64,000 nucleotides of DNA from CBDCGJ01 sp965238305 (GCA_965238305.1 CBDEHK010000001.1:62001-126000); one strand, 5' to 3'. Counted from the first letter of the stretch, positions 16,121-25,783 are shown. The notes: generated from the sequence alone by a model not told the origin. Numbers and translations are program-made.

Positions 16121-16546
16121 ATGACCGTTTCACCGGTTGCCATGCCCCAGGGCTATGAGGTCTATGACCCGATAGATCCCTTCGAAAACAATGCTGGGCC
16201 ATTTTATTACAACACCGACACCTCAGACGGTTTGGAATTCGCCATTTTGGCAGAGAAGCGTCATTGCAATACCCATGGCATCGTTCATGGCGGCCTGATG
16301 ATGACCATGGCTGATTTGGCGATCTGCGTCACCGCCCGCCAGGGCACCGATGATGATTATGTTCTGACTGTATCGCTCAACTCGGACTTCGTTAATGGTG
16401 GCAATGTCGGGGACATGATCAAGGCGCGGGCCGACGTGATCCGCCGGGCCGGGACATTGACTTTTGTCAACGCCAAGGTCTATGCGGGGGACAAGACTTT
16501 GTTGAACTGCAGTGCCGTGGTGAAACGGATGCGGAAGAAAAAATAA
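16121..16546 (+). CDS. PaaI-family acyl-CoA thioesterase (hotdog fold)
   Basis: This 141-residue single hotdog domain has the family motif HGIVHGGLMMTMADLA near residues 49-64; the Asp is the likely catalytic residue and HGG forms the oxyanion turn. Such enzymes hydrolyse aromatic or medium-chain acyl-CoA thioesters in the cytoplasm. A clear AGGAG lies about 6 bases before the ATG. It is followed after 45 bases by a ThDP enzyme on the same strand and may be co-transcribed with it. The substrate is unknown. The 217 bases upstream (15904-16120) contain only the divergent start regions. Confidence 0.9.
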   Translation: MTVSPVAMPQGYEVYDPIDPFENNAGPFYYNTDTSDGLEFAILAEKRHCNTHGIVHGGLMMTMADLAICVTARQGTDDDYVLTVSLNSDFVNGGNVGDMIKARADVIRRAGTLTFVNAKVYAGDKTLLNCSAVVKRMRKKK

Positions 16547-16591
16547 TCCGGTCGACCCTCAGTCCCGGAAATTCAGAAAGGTTAACTGATA

Positions 16592-18211
16592 ATGACGCGT
16601 ATGACAGGGGGCCGTGCGGCGGTCCGATCATTGATTAATAATGGTGTCGACACGGTATTCGGTCTGCCCGGAGTGCAAATGGATGCCTTCTTCAACGCCC
16701 TGCACGACGAAGCCAACCATATCAAAGTAATCAATGCCCGCCATGAACAGGGGGTCGCCTATATGGCCAATGGCTACGCCCAAGCGACCGGCAAACCCGG
16801 CGTTTATGCGGTGGTGCCAGGACCTGGCCTGTTGAATACAACGGCGGCGTTATCGACGGCCTACGCAACCGGCGCACCGGTGTTGGCGATCGCAGCGGAA
16901 ATCTCAACTTTTGGGATTGGTCGCAAGCTTGGCATGTTGCACGAGATCAACAACCAAAGCGAAGTCCTGCGCGGACTGACCAAATGGAGCGGGCGGGCGA
17001 TGCACCAAGCTCAGGTGCCGGGTCTGATCGACGAAGCTTTTCGGCAGATGCAATCGGGTTACGTGCGTCCGACGGCTGTGGAAATTCCATGGGATGTGTT
17101 AGCCGATGAAGCCGAAGTGCGCCTGAAGGATGCGGCCAGCGGTCTTGACCCGGAACCGGTCGACCCCGAACTGATCGAAAATGCAGCAAAACTGCTTGGG
17201 CAGGCGAAAAATCCACTGATTTGTGTCGGCAGTGGCGCCATGGCGGTCCGCGACGACATCAAAACTCTAGCCGAAGACTTGCAAGCGCCGGTGATTTCCA
17301 ACCGCACGGCGCGCGGCCTGTTGAGCGACAAGCATCATCTCTCAATCACTAACCTGGTTGGTTTTGAGATTTGGGACGACGCCGATGTGGTACTGGCGAT
17401 CGGCACCCGGCTGCAGCATCAGCGCATGAGCTGGGGCATGAAGGCGGACCGCAAGATCGTCATGATCGATATCGACCCTGATGCAATGTTCCGAATTTCC
17501 CGTGCTGACGTCGGTATTGTCGGGGACGCCCGGGTCGCGGTGCCGGACTTACTGGCCGCGCTTGGAAAACATAACAACAGCCGTCCTTCGCGCGAAGCCG
17601 AAATGATCGAACGAAAAGCTGCCGCGGTTAAAGCGATCGAAGGCAAACTAGGGCCGCAAATGGCCTATCAACACGTCTTGCGGGCAGCGCTGGGCGAAGA
17701 GGATATTTTGGTCGATGAGTTGACCCAGGTCGGCTACCTAAGCCGGGTCGCCTTCCCGGTTTATGGTCCCAATACGTTTATCACCTCCGGGTATCAGGGC
17801 ACCCTTGGTTCCGGTTTTGCGACAGCGATTGGCGCCAAAGTCGGGCAGCCGGACAAGCGGGTGCTGTCGATCAACGGCGACGGCGGCTTCATGTATACAA
17901 TGGCGGAGCTGGCGACCGCGGTGCTGCACAATATCCCCCTTGTCGCGATTGTCTTCGCTGATGGTCACTATGGCAATGTCCGCCGCATGCAAGAAGAACT
18001 ATGGGACAATCGCATCATCGCGACGGAATTGAAAAATCCGGATTTTGTCAAAATGGCGGAAAGTTTCGGTGCCGTCGGCAGGCGCGCGGAAGGACCGGAG
18101 GAATTGGCCACAACGCTGGAGGATGCTTTCGCAGTTGGCGGTCCGGTTCTGATCGAAGTGCCGATGCCAAAAGTTCCCGATCCCTGGCCGGTGATCATGC
18201 CGCGGCGATAG
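16592..18211 (+). CDS. thiamine-diphosphate enzyme, acetolactate synthase-like
   Basis: This 539-residue protein has the three-domain layout of the acetolactate synthase/benzoylformate decarboxylase superfamily. The catalytic Glu is in NARHEQGVAYMANGYA (about residue 51). The central domain follows (about 190-325). The ThDP/Mg motif NGDGGFMYTMAELATA begins about residue 428 and ends with the HYGN element. No regulatory-subunit gene is adjacent, so biosynthetic acetolactate synthase is unlikely; a 2-oxo acid decarboxylase or a related catabolic lyase is more probable. It lies between a thioesterase and a MATE transporter on the same strand. Confidence 0.9.
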   Translation: MTRMTGGRAAVRSLINNGVDTVFGLPGVQMDAFFNALHDEANHIKVINARHEQGVAYMANGYAQATGKPGVYAVVPGPGLLNTTAALSTAYATGAPVLAIAAEISTFGIGRKLGMLHEINNQSEVLRGLTKWSGRAMHQAQVPGLIDEAFRQMQSGYVRPTAVEIPWDVLADEAEVRLKDAASGLDPEPVDPELIENAAKLLGQAKNPLICVGSGAMAVRDDIKTLAEDLQAPVISNRTARGLLSDKHHLSITNLVGFEIWDDADVVLAIGTRLQHQRMSWGMKADRKIVMIDIDPDAMFRISRADVGIVGDARVAVPDLLAALGKHNNSRPSREAEMIERKAAAVKAIEGKLGPQMAYQHVLRAALGEEDILVDELTQVGYLSRVAFPVYGPNTFITSGYQGTLGSGFATAIGAKVGQPDKRVLSINGDGGFMYTMAELATAVLHNIPLVAIVFADGHYGNVRRMQEELWDNRIIATELKNPDFVKMAESFGAVGRRAEGPEELATTLEDAFAVGGPVLIEVPMPKVPDPWPVIMPRR

Positions 18212-18224
18212 CTGACCTATTCGA

Positions 18225-19586
18225 ATGGCCTCGAACCTATCCGATATTGTCGCTGAAGCGGGGGCGAACTTCACTTTGTTGTGGCCTTTGGCCTTGACCC
18301 AGATCGCCACCGCCGCAATCGGCATCACCGATATTCTGATGATGGGTTGGCTGGGCCCGGCACCCCTTGCTGCCGGGACTTTGTCGGTGCATTTTTTCAC
18401 CATTATTTCGGTGATGTTTGGCGGTTTGTTAACCTCGGCATCACCCTTGATGGCGCACCGCGTCGGTGCTGACCGCTACGACGACGCCAAACGCATCCTT
18501 GGGCAGAGCTTGAAGATTGCCGCCGCACTGTCAGTCGTTTTGACCTTCGTTGTCTGGCACACGCCGGTGATATTGGGTTGGTTGGGGCAACCAGCGGCGC
18601 TGGCGCAACTGGGGGCGGATTTCACCCATGCCATGGCGGTGGGTTTCGGCCCGGCAATTTTCATGCTGCTATTACGCAATTATGCCGCCGCGTGCGGTCG
18701 GCCTAACCTAGGCTTGCCAGTTCTCTTCCTCGGCATTGTCACCAATGCCTTCGGCAATTATGTTCTGATGTTCGGCGAATTCGGCTTTCCAACCTGGGGC
18801 TTGATGGGGGCTGGAGCGGCCACTTCTTTATCTTATTTCGTCATGATGTTCGCCATCATCTTTCTTATTCAGCGGAAACGGAAACTGCGCCTGACCAGAG
18901 CGGCGTTTATTGGCTTGGATCATATTGGTGAATTATTGAAGCTAGGCATTCCCATATCTTTGATGGGATTGGCGCTAGTCGGGACTTTTTTGGCTGCCAC
19001 CATGGCGATTGGCATATTTGGCACCAGTCAAATCGCCGGTCATGCGATCGCGCTGCAGTCGGCAAATGTCGGTTTTGCCTTGCTTTGGGGTGGCGCGCAG
19101 GCGACCACAGTACGGGTTGGCTGGGCCGTGGGCGCAGGAAAGCAGGCAGCGACGGAACGGGCCGCCTGGGTCGGCATGGGGGTCGGCCTGATTGTCTCAA
19201 CTTTGTTGGCCACGGTGGTGTTTTTTGGCCGGCACGAGATTGTCGACCTGTTCCTCGACATTGATTCACCCGATAATCAGTCGACGGTGACGATTGCGCT
19301 GACAATAATGATGATCACGGCAGCCTACCAGCTGGCCAATGGGCCGCAATTGGTGGCCAGCTCAGCCTTGCGTGGCCTGAAAGACATGCGGATCCCGATG
19401 CTGGTGATTTTGATCACCTATTGGATCGGAGGATCGTCGGCAGCATATCTGTTTGCCTTTGTATTTGAACTCCGGGCCGCCGGCATTTGGTTAGGTTTGA
19501 CCTTGGCAGTTGCAGTGTCGGCAACGATAATGACCTGGCGGCTTCGGCGCATGTTGCCTGGCGCCATAGAGAGATTGGCCAATTAG
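18225..19586 (+). CDS. MATE-family (NorM-like) multidrug exporter
   Basis: This 453-residue protein has about 12 transmembrane helices in two similar halves, the signature of MATE cation-coupled drug exporters. The N-terminal half contains WPLALTQIATAAIGITDILMMGWLG and the second half ALQSANVGFALLWGGAQATTVRVG, the repeated motif of the two bundles. It exports cationic drugs or metabolites across the inner membrane. It starts 13 bases after the ThDP enzyme gene, without a strong ribosome site, so coupled translation is possible. Confidence 0.93.
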   Translation: MASNLSDIVAEAGANFTLLWPLALTQIATAAIGITDILMMGWLGPAPLAAGTLSVHFFTIISVMFGGLLTSASPLMAHRVGADRYDDAKRILGQSLKIAAALSVVLTFVVWHTPVILGWLGQPAALAQLGADFTHAMAVGFGPAIFMLLLRNYAAACGRPNLGLPVLFLGIVTNAFGNYVLMFGEFGFPTWGLMGAGAATSLSYFVMMFAIIFLIQRKRKLRLTRAAFIGLDHIGELLKLGIPISLMGLALVGTFLAATMAIGIFGTSQIAGHAIALQSANVGFALLWGGAQATTVRVGWAVGAGKQAATERAAWVGMGVGLIVSTLLATVVFFGRHEIVDLFLDIDSPDNQSTVTIALTIMMITAAYQLANGPQLVASSALRGLKDMRIPMLVILITYWIGGSSAAYLFAFVFELRAAGIWLGLTLAVAVSATIMTWRLRRMLPGAIERLAN

Positions 19587-19603
19587 CAAGGTTCGCCGAC
19601 AAT

Positions 19604-19635
19604 AGAATTAAATCGTTTGAGAATTAAATCGTTTG
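19604..19635 (+). repeat. perfect 16-base tandem duplication before the alkylsulfatase gene
   Basis: AGAATTAAATCGTTTG occurs twice back to back (19604-19619 and 19620-19635), 22 bases before the start of the next gene. It could be a double operator site or a simple replication slip in the leader. Confidence 0.9.
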
Positions 19636-19657
19636 CGACGAGACAGGAAAGTGGATC

Positions 19658-21571
19658 ATGACAAATGCCGAAGATCACAAGGCGGCGAAGCCGGCGCATC
19701 CAGCCACAAAAACCGCAAATCAGGCGATGGCAGCAAAACTTCCGTTTGATAACACGATGGACTTTGACGATGCCCGGCGTGGATTTGTCGCCACGATCCC
19801 GGATGGTCGGATTGAGAATAAGAACGGCTTCGTCGTTTGGAACCTGTCGGCATATAGCTTTCTGGAGCCGGAGGACGCGCCGGAAACGGTCAATCCCAGC
19901 CTCTGGCGGCAAGCCCGCCTCAATATGATCAATGGTTTATTCGAAGTCTGCCCGCGGGTCTATCAGATCCGTGGTCTCGACCTCGCCAATATGACCATCA
20001 TTGAAGGCGAAAGCGGGATAATCATTATCGATCCCCTGACCGTGACCGAAGTGGCCCATGCCAGCCTGGAGCTTTATTTCGAACAGCGCGGGCGCAAACC
20101 GATCATCGCGATGATTTATAGCCACAGTCATGTCGATCATTATGGCGGTGTCAAAGGCGTGATGGATGCGGCCGATGCGGCATCTGGCAAAATCAAAGTG
20201 ATTGCGCCGGATGGGTTCATGGAAGCGGTTGGCGGTGAAAACGTGCTGGCCGGCAATGCCATGACCCGGCGGGCGCTCTATCAGTTTGGCGCTTTGCTAG
20301 TGCCGGGCGAACAAGGCCAAGTTGATGCCGGTCTGGGCAAAGTGACGGCGCGTGGTCGGGTCTCCCTGATCGCGCCTAATCAGCTGATTGTCGAGGATAC
20401 CGAACATCACGTCATCGACGGGATTGAAATACACTTTCAGTTGGCACCGGAATCTGAAGCGCCGGCGGAAATGCATATGTATTTCCCGCAGTTCAAAGTC
20501 TTGAACATGGCCGAGAACGCCACTCATAATCTGCACAATTTTTGTCCCCTGCGCGGCTCCGTCGTCCGTGATCCGCGCCTCTGGTCGAAATATCTCGCCG
20601 AAGCGATCGAACTTTTTGGTGACAGTGAAATCCTCATCGGGCAACATCATTGGCCAACCTGGGGGCAGGCCCGGATCGTCGATTTCCTTGCCAAACAGCG
20701 CGATCTTTATAAGTTTATCCACGATCAAACCGTGCGTTTGATGAACCATGGCATGAAACCGGTGGAAATCGCCGAAGCACTGGAGCTGCCGGAAGATTTG
20801 CAACGTGAATGGGCTTTGCGCGGTTATTACGGCACCGTCAATCACAATTCAAAAGCGGTCTATCAACGTTACCTCAGTTGGTATGACGGCAATCCAGCGA
20901 ACCTCAACCCGCTGCCGACTGTCGATAGCGCCGAACGTATGGTGAGCTATATGGGTGGGGCCGATGCGATCTTGGCACGGGCCCAGGCGGACTTCGACAA
21001 CGGTGAATTCCGGTGGGTCGCACAAGTGGCCAGCCAACTGGTCTTCGCCGAACCGGACAATCAAGCGGCCCGGCACCTGGCCGCCGACGCCTTCGAGCAA
21101 TTGGGTTACCAGGCGGAAAGCGCGACCTGGCGCAATGCCTATCTTTATGGCGCGCAAGAACTGCGCCACGGGGTTCTGCAATTGCCGCCGCGCCCCTTGC
21201 TGAGTCCCGATCTGATGGACGCTATCGATACCAGTACGCTGTTTGATTATATGGCAGTGCGTTTGATTCCAGAAAAAGTGGCGGGCCAAAGTTTCGTGTG
21301 CAATTGGTTTATCCGCGACCGGGTTGAAGAAGTGATGTTGACACTATGTCATGCGACCCTTAGCCACTTGATGGGAAAGCATGCCGACGAGGCGGTGGCG
21401 AGCGTCTCGCTAGATCACAAAACTTTATCGGATCTATTAGTCGGGCATGTAGATTTCGCTGCCGCGTTAGAGGCCGGCGATATCGTCATCGACGGCGATC
21501 AAGCGGCCATCGCCAACTTGATCGAGACATTGGACACCTTCACCTTCATGTTCAACGTTGTCACCCCTTAA
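19658..21571 (+). CDS. alkyl sulfatase (SdsA1/BDS1-type metallo-beta-lactamase hydrolase)
   Basis: The 637-residue protein has the full SdsA1 layout: an N-terminal metallo-beta-lactamase domain with the zinc motif HSHVDH (H156, H158, D160, H161), a central dimerisation domain (about residues 370-500) and a C-terminal SCP2-like sterol-carrier fold (from about 530). This family releases sulfate from primary or secondary alkyl sulfates such as SDS, giving carbon or sulfur. No signal peptide is evident, whereas many relatives are exported. The gene follows a MATE pump and a 16-base tandem duplication; its stop overlaps by 4 bases that of the facing gene. A role in sulfur scavenging would fit the sulfate-assimilation operon upstream. 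Confidence 0.92.
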   Translation: MTNAEDHKAAKPAHPATKTANQAMAAKLPFDNTMDFDDARRGFVATIPDGRIENKNGFVVWNLSAYSFLEPEDAPETVNPSLWRQARLNMINGLFEVCPRVYQIRGLDLANMTIIEGESGIIIIDPLTVTEVAHASLELYFEQRGRKPIIAMIYSHSHVDHYGGVKGVMDAADAASGKIKVIAPDGFMEAVGGENVLAGNAMTRRALYQFGALLVPGEQGQVDAGLGKVTARGRVSLIAPNQLIVEDTEHHVIDGIEIHFQLAPESEAPAEMHMYFPQFKVLNMAENATHNLHNFCPLRGSVVRDPRLWSKYLAEAIELFGDSEILIGQHHWPTWGQARIVDFLAKQRDLYKFIHDQTVRLMNHGMKPVEIAEALELPEDLQREWALRGYYGTVNHNSKAVYQRYLSWYDGNPANLNPLPTVDSAERMVSYMGGADAILARAQADFDNGEFRWVAQVASQLVFAEPDNQAARHLAADAFEQLGYQAESATWRNAYLYGAQELRHGVLQLPPRPLLSPDLMDAIDTSTLFDYMAVRLIPEKVAGQSFVCNWFIRDRVEEVMLTLCHATLSHLMGKHADEAVASVSLDHKTLSDLLVGHVDFAAALEAGDIVIDGDQAAIANLIETLDTFTFMFNVVTP

Positions 21572-22797
21572 ACCAGCGCCGACCTAACCTTAACCGGGCC
21601 ATGCAAAGTGCGGTGGACCGGACATTTATCCGCGATTTCTAGCAGTTTCCTACGTTGCTCGTCGTCCAGCGGGCCGCTTAATGTGACGCCTCGTTCAATG
21701 AGGTCAAGGCGTCCTTCGACCTCCTCGCAATCGGCACAATCCTTGGCGTGGACTTTGCTGTGTTTCAGATCGATCGCCACATCCTGCAACGGCCAACCTT
21801 TACGATTTGCATACATGCGAATGGTCATCGAAGTGCAGGCGCCAAGGCCGGCGAGCAGGAAATCGTAGGGCGTCGGACCAGAATCGTCGCCGCCAACTGA
21901 CGGTGGTTCGTCCGCCCGCAGGATATGGGTCCCGTTGACCGAAATCGTCTGACTGAATTTACCGTCGCCGGCTTCCGCCACCACCACATGCCCTTCTTGC
22001 GACAATCGCCGTTTGGCAACAATATCGTCAGCTTGAATATGGCGTTTGCTCCAGGCAGTTATCATATTGGCAACATATTCCGCATCTTCTCGCCGGCTGA
22101 GTAGATGATCGGCCTGATCCAAAGAGATGAAGCTTTTGGGATGTTTTGCGGCCAAAAAAATCCGGCTGGCATTATCGACGGCGACGGTTTGATCGATGGG
22201 GCTGTGGAATACCAACAACGCTTTACGCATGTTGGCAATCTCCGGCTCCAGTATTTGGCTCGAAATATCGTCCAGGAATTGTTTCTTGATGGTGAAAGGA
22301 CGCCCGCCCAAACTGACGTCGGCGACCCCGTCGCTTTCAATCCGGGCCAGATCGGCGTCGAAATTGTGCTTCACATGTTCCGGGTCCGCTGGCGCCCCGA
22401 TGGTCGCGACAAGGCTGGCTTCCGGCACCTGGCTAGCGCCGGCCAAGACCGCAGCACCGCCAAGGCTGTGGCCGATCAAGATCGCCGGCGCGGCGTGATT
22501 GTCACGCAACCAGTTCGCCGCGGCGACAAGATCACCGACATTGGAGCTAAAGTTGGTGTTGGCAAATTCGCCATCGCTATGGCCTAAGCCGGTAAAATCG
22601 AAGCGTAATACCGCAATGCCATTTTCAACCAGATTTTCCGCCACCCGTTTGGCGGCAAATATATCCTTGGAACAGGTAAAACAATGGGCAAAGAGGGCAT
22701 AAGCAATCGGTGGCGCCGGTGGCTCGTCCAATCGCGCCGCCAGTTTGTCGCCAGTTGCGCCGGTAAATTCGACTTTCTCACTTGTGCCCCAAGCCAT
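21568..22797 (-). CDS. alpha/beta hydrolase fused to OsmC-family domain
   Basis: This 409-residue two-domain protein has an alpha/beta hydrolase at about residues 5-255 with nucleophile elbow GHSLGG and an HFTC-like cap loop, and an OsmC/Ohr-type domain at about 270-409. The OsmC part has ACTSMTIRMYANRKGW with the reactive Cys and a second Cys in KCPVHRTL. OsmC proteins reduce organic or fatty-acid hydroperoxides; the fused hydrolase may release them from esters. This fusion is a recognised family in proteobacteria. AGGAGA 7-8 bases before the ATG at 22797 sets the start. Bases 22798-22913 separate it from the GFA gene upstream on the same strand. Confidence 0.93.
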   Translation of the reverse strand: MAWGTSEKVEFTGATGDKLAARLDEPPAPPIAYALFAHCFTCSKDIFAAKRVAENLVENGIAVLRFDFTGLGHSDGEFANTNFSSNVGDLVAAANWLRDNHAAPAILIGHSLGGAAVLAGASQVPEASLVATIGAPADPEHVKHNFDADLARIESDGVADVSLGGRPFTIKKQFLDDISSQILEPEIANMRKALLVFHSPIDQTVAVDNASRIFLAAKHPKSFISLDQADHLLSRREDAEYVANMITAWSKRHIQADDIVAKRRLSQEGHVVVAEAGDGKFSQTISVNGTHILRADEPPSVGGDDSGPTPYDFLLAGLGACTSMTIRMYANRKGWPLQDVAIDLKHSKVHAKDCADCEEVEGRLDLIERGVTLSGPLDDEQRRKLLEIADKCPVHRTLHGPVKVRSALV

Positions 22798-22913
22798 TGT
22801 TCTTTCTCCTGTTACAAAATGTGCCATTCCGAACTTGATCCGCGATGACCAGTTAGAAGTAGCGTTCGTTCAGAAATCAATAAATCAAAATGGCGTGACG
22901 GGTGGTTGATGGG

Positions 22914-23771
22914 TTAATCCGGTCCTTCTTCGAATTTCGGCAGGCCATCGGTAATTTCATCCCAGGGCGCCATGTAAGCGGTAAATATATGATCCTGGCC
23001 ACGACAACCGGGATCATCGTCCAAGGTGCCGAAAGGGATCCCCACGGCGCCTTCGGTCAGGCCGGCATTGGGCATGCCGGAACCGCAGATGGTGCAGAAA
23101 CTTTGTGAAAACCGATCCGCATCCGGCACTTTATAGCGCCGCAGTAATTCCGCGCCCTGGGTATATTCAAACTTATCTGCCGCGACAAATCCGTTAGTGG
23201 TGAACGCGGCGGCCCGGGCTTTGCGGCACCGGCTGCAATGACAATTGTGGACCACACTGAAGGGTGGCGTCACCAGATAAACCGCGCCGCCACACAAGCA
23301 GGAGCCCTGCAGGCGGCCGTCCTCGCGCGGCTGTGTTGTGGGCTGATCAATCACCGGTGCGGTCGAAGTCGCCGGGTAATAGTCATGGCGCGGCAGATCG
23401 CCGGTGATCTCAAACCAAGGCGCTTTCGCGGCGGCGAAAATATGCACCGACGGGCGAATGCCGGGGTCATCGTCCAAACAACCGGCGGAAACCACCACCT
23501 CTTCGCTCCGCGCCGCATCCAACAGCCCGACGGAAACAACAGTGCCGCAGTTTTTGCAGGACGAGCGAATGAAAGATGGCGAAGATTGGTAGTGAGTGAT
23601 GTTGTCGGCCCCACTTAGCCAGTTGAACTGCGTCTTTTTCAAAGTGACATAAGTCGCAAACGGGGCGGCGTGGATTTTCCGGCACATCGAACAATGGCAA
23701 TGGCTCATGCGTTCATAGGGCCCCTGCATTTCCCAACTGACGGCACCGCAAAGACAGCTTCCCCTGACCAT
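22914..23771 (-). CDS. GFA/CENP-V protein with two tandem domains
   Basis: The 285 residues contain two copies of the glutathione-dependent formaldehyde-activating (GFA, CENP-V) zinc fold. Copy 1 starts GSCLCGAVSW and has CHCSMCRK; copy 2 starts at about residue 147 with GSCLCGGAVYL and has CHCSRCRK. Both keep the CxC and CxxC zinc ligands. Most family members have one domain of 120-160 residues. The role is probably handling of formaldehyde or another thiol-reactive compound; direct proof of that activity is lacking for the family at large. The start has GGGAGA before it, and the enoyl-CoA hydratase gene ends 2 bases upstream, so these are one operon. Confidence 0.88.
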   Translation of the reverse strand: MVRGSCLCGAVSWEMQGPYERMSHCHCSMCRKIHAAPFATYVTLKKTQFNWLSGADNITHYQSSPSFIRSSCKNCGTVVSVGLLDAARSEEVVVSAGCLDDDPGIRPSVHIFAAAKAPWFEITGDLPRHDYYPATSTAPVIDQPTTQPREDGRLQGSCLCGGAVYLVTPPFSVVHNCHCSRCRKARAAAFTTNGFVAADKFEYTQGAELLRRYKVPDADRFSQSFCTICGSGMPNAGLTEGAVGIPFGTLDDDPGCRGQDHIFTAYMAPWDEITDGLPKFEEGPD

Positions 23772-23773
23772 GA

Positions 23774-24577
23774 TTATTCTCCCTTGAACTGTGGTTTGCG
23801 CTTTTCCATGAAAGCGGTGCGGCCTTCTTTGAAGTCGGCGCTGGCAAAGCAGGCCATGATCGCTTCGTCGCATTTATCGAGGTCACGGCGACTTTCGTCT
23901 TTCAGCAATTCATTAATGGTCATCTTCGCCGCCTTGATCGTCAAAGGGGCATTGTTGCCGATGGTATTGGCATAGTCGGCGACATAATCTTCCAATTCGG
24001 CCCGTGGCACCACGCGGTTAATCAGGCCCATGGCGATGGCGTCATCCGGCGTGAACAAACGCGCCGTGAAAAAGATTTCCTTGGCGAAAGACGGCCCGAC
24101 CAGATCGATCAACTGCTTCAAGCCGCCGGCCTTATAACCAAGGCCCAATTTTGCCGCCGGCACGCCAAATTGGCTATCGTCGGAAGCGATCCGTAGATCG
24201 CAATTCAGCGTAATCGCAACGCCGCCACCAACGCAATAACCTTGGATCATGGCGATGGTCGGTTTGCTCGCATTGGCAATGGCGGCTTGCGCTTTGGCGC
24301 CGACGGCATCGTATTTTTTGGTCGTTTCCGGCGAGTTGCGATTTTCACCAAATTCAGAAATATCCGCCCCAGCGACAAACGCCTTGTCGCCAGCGCCTGC
24401 CAAAACGATGACGCGGATGCCCGGATCGCTTTCGAAAGCCTCCATGATCTCGGGCACGGCAGCCCACATCTCCATCGAAACCGCATTGCGCTTTTCGGGC
24501 TGATTGAAAATCATCCAGCCGACCGCACCTTCTTTACGGGCAATCATTTTCTTGGTCGATAATTGTATGTCACTCAA
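23774..24577 (-). CDS. enoyl-CoA hydratase/isomerase (crotonase) family protein
   Basis: This 267-residue crotonase-fold protein has the oxyanion-hole segments KRNAVSMEMW and AGADISEFGE, and the turn CVGGGVAITLNCDLRIAS. At the position where classical hydratases have the first catalytic Glu (PEI..G) it has VPAAKLGLGY, so that Glu is absent, while the second one (KEIFF) is kept. The protein may therefore be an isomerase or another crotonase activity and not a plain hydratase. It follows the CoA-transferase gene by 12 bases and precedes the GFA gene by 2, all on the minus strand. Confidence 0.9.
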   Translation of the reverse strand: MSDIQLSTKKMIARKEGAVGWMIFNQPEKRNAVSMEMWAAVPEIMEAFESDPGIRVIVLAGAGDKAFVAGADISEFGENRNSPETTKKYDAVGAKAQAAIANASKPTIAMIQGYCVGGGVAITLNCDLRIASDDSQFGVPAAKLGLGYKAGGLKQLIDLVGPSFAKEIFFTARLFTPDDAIAMGLINRVVPRAELEDYVADYANTIGNNAPLTIKAAKMTINELLKDESRRDLDKCDEAIMACFASADFKEGRTAFMEKRKPQFKGE

Positions 24578-24589
24578 GTGATTAACTCC

Positions 24590-25783
24590 TCAAACACTTT
24601 GGTTTTCTTTGATGGCGGTAATATCGGCGTCGCTATAACCGATATCAGCCAGGATTTCATCCGTGTGGGCGCCCTTCTCCGGTGCGCCGATGGCCAATTT
24701 AGCTTCGCTCCGGCTCATGGTGATGGCTTGTCCGACCAGGGTAATCTCGCCAACTTCCGGGCCGGTGGTTTGCTGCGCGATGCCAAGATGGCGAACCTGC
24801 GGGTCGGCAAAGGCTTGATCAATCGAGTTGATTGGGCCAGACGGCACACCGGCATCATTCAAGACTTCAATCCAGTGCGCCGTGGTTTGTTTTTTCATCT
24901 CAATTTGCAGTTCGGCTTCTAAAGCGATGCGGTTCTTAAACCGGCGTTTGCCACCGACATAGTCCGGGTTGTCTTTCAGATCAGGGCGCTCAACGGCGTC
25001 GCAAAAACGCTCAAATAGCCGATCCCCAGCCCCGGCGACATTCATGAAACCGTCCGCCGTTTCGTAAGCGTTTGTTGGCACCGCGGTCGGATGATGATTA
25101 CCAACTTGCGGCGCCACATCTTGATCGACAAGCCAACGGGCAGCTTGAAAATCCAACATGAAAAGCTGCGATTCCAGCAACGACGACTTCACCCATTGTC
25201 CTTCGCCGCTTTTTTCCCGCTCTATAATCGCCAGCAGAACACCTTGTGCCGCCATCAAACCGGCGGTCAGGTCAGCAACGGGTATGCCGACCCGCATCGG
25301 CCCTTCGCCCGGTTTGCCGGTAATTGACATCAGGCCGCCCAGCCCTTGGGCGATTTGGTCGACACCCGGCCGTTTGACATAGGGCCCATCCTGACCAAAA
25401 CCGGAAATGCTGGCATAAATAATGCGTGGATTGATCCCTTTTAGGCTTTCGTAGCCGATGCCCAGTCTGTTTTTCACATCCGGGCGATAGTTTTCGACCA
25501 CCACGTCTGCATTTTTGACCAATTTGCGAAAAATCTCCAAACCCTGTTCCGACTTAAGATTGAGCGTAATGGAGCGTTTGTTACGGTGTAGGTTCTGAAA
25601 ATCCGGGCCGTGTCGGGCGCCGCCCAGGCCGCCATCGCCGCCAGCGTGGTCTGGCACTTCAATTTTGATCACGTCGGCCCCCCAGTCGGCCAATTGCCGC
25701 ACTGCCGTCGGGCCGGCGCGTACCCGCGTCAAATCCAGTACCCGTATATGATCCAGAACATCGGAAGCGGCAGGGATAGGCAT
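24590..25783 (-). CDS. family III CoA-transferase (CaiB/BaiF type)
   Basis: This 397-residue protein has the interlocked-ring fold of formyl-CoA transferase and CaiB: LDLTRVRAGPTAVRQLADWGADVIKIE at the N-terminus, VENYRPDVKNRLGIGYESL, and the catalytic Asp in VADLTAG (about residue 170). It moves CoA from one acyl-CoA to another carboxylic acid, activating the acid for the lyases encoded around it. The Met at 25783 is used because TTGGAG lies 9 bases before it. It is the first gene of the minus-strand half of a divergent acyl-CoA cluster; the MaoC pair starts 104 bases away on the other strand. Confidence 0.93.
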   Translation of the reverse strand: MPIPAASDVLDHIRVLDLTRVRAGPTAVRQLADWGADVIKIEVPDHAGGDGGLGGARHGPDFQNLHRNKRSITLNLKSEQGLEIFRKLVKNADVVVENYRPDVKNRLGIGYESLKGINPRIIYASISGFGQDGPYVKRPGVDQIAQGLGGLMSITGKPGEGPMRVGIPVADLTAGLMAAQGVLLAIIEREKSGEGQWVKSSLLESQLFMLDFQAARWLVDQDVAPQVGNHHPTAVPTNAYETADGFMNVAGAGDRLFERFCDAVERPDLKDNPDYVGGKRRFKNRIALEAELQIEMKKQTTAHWIEVLNDAGVPSGPINSIDQAFADPQVRHLGIAQQTTGPEVGEITLVGQAITMSRSEAKLAIGAPEKGAHTDEILADIGYSDADITAIKENQSV

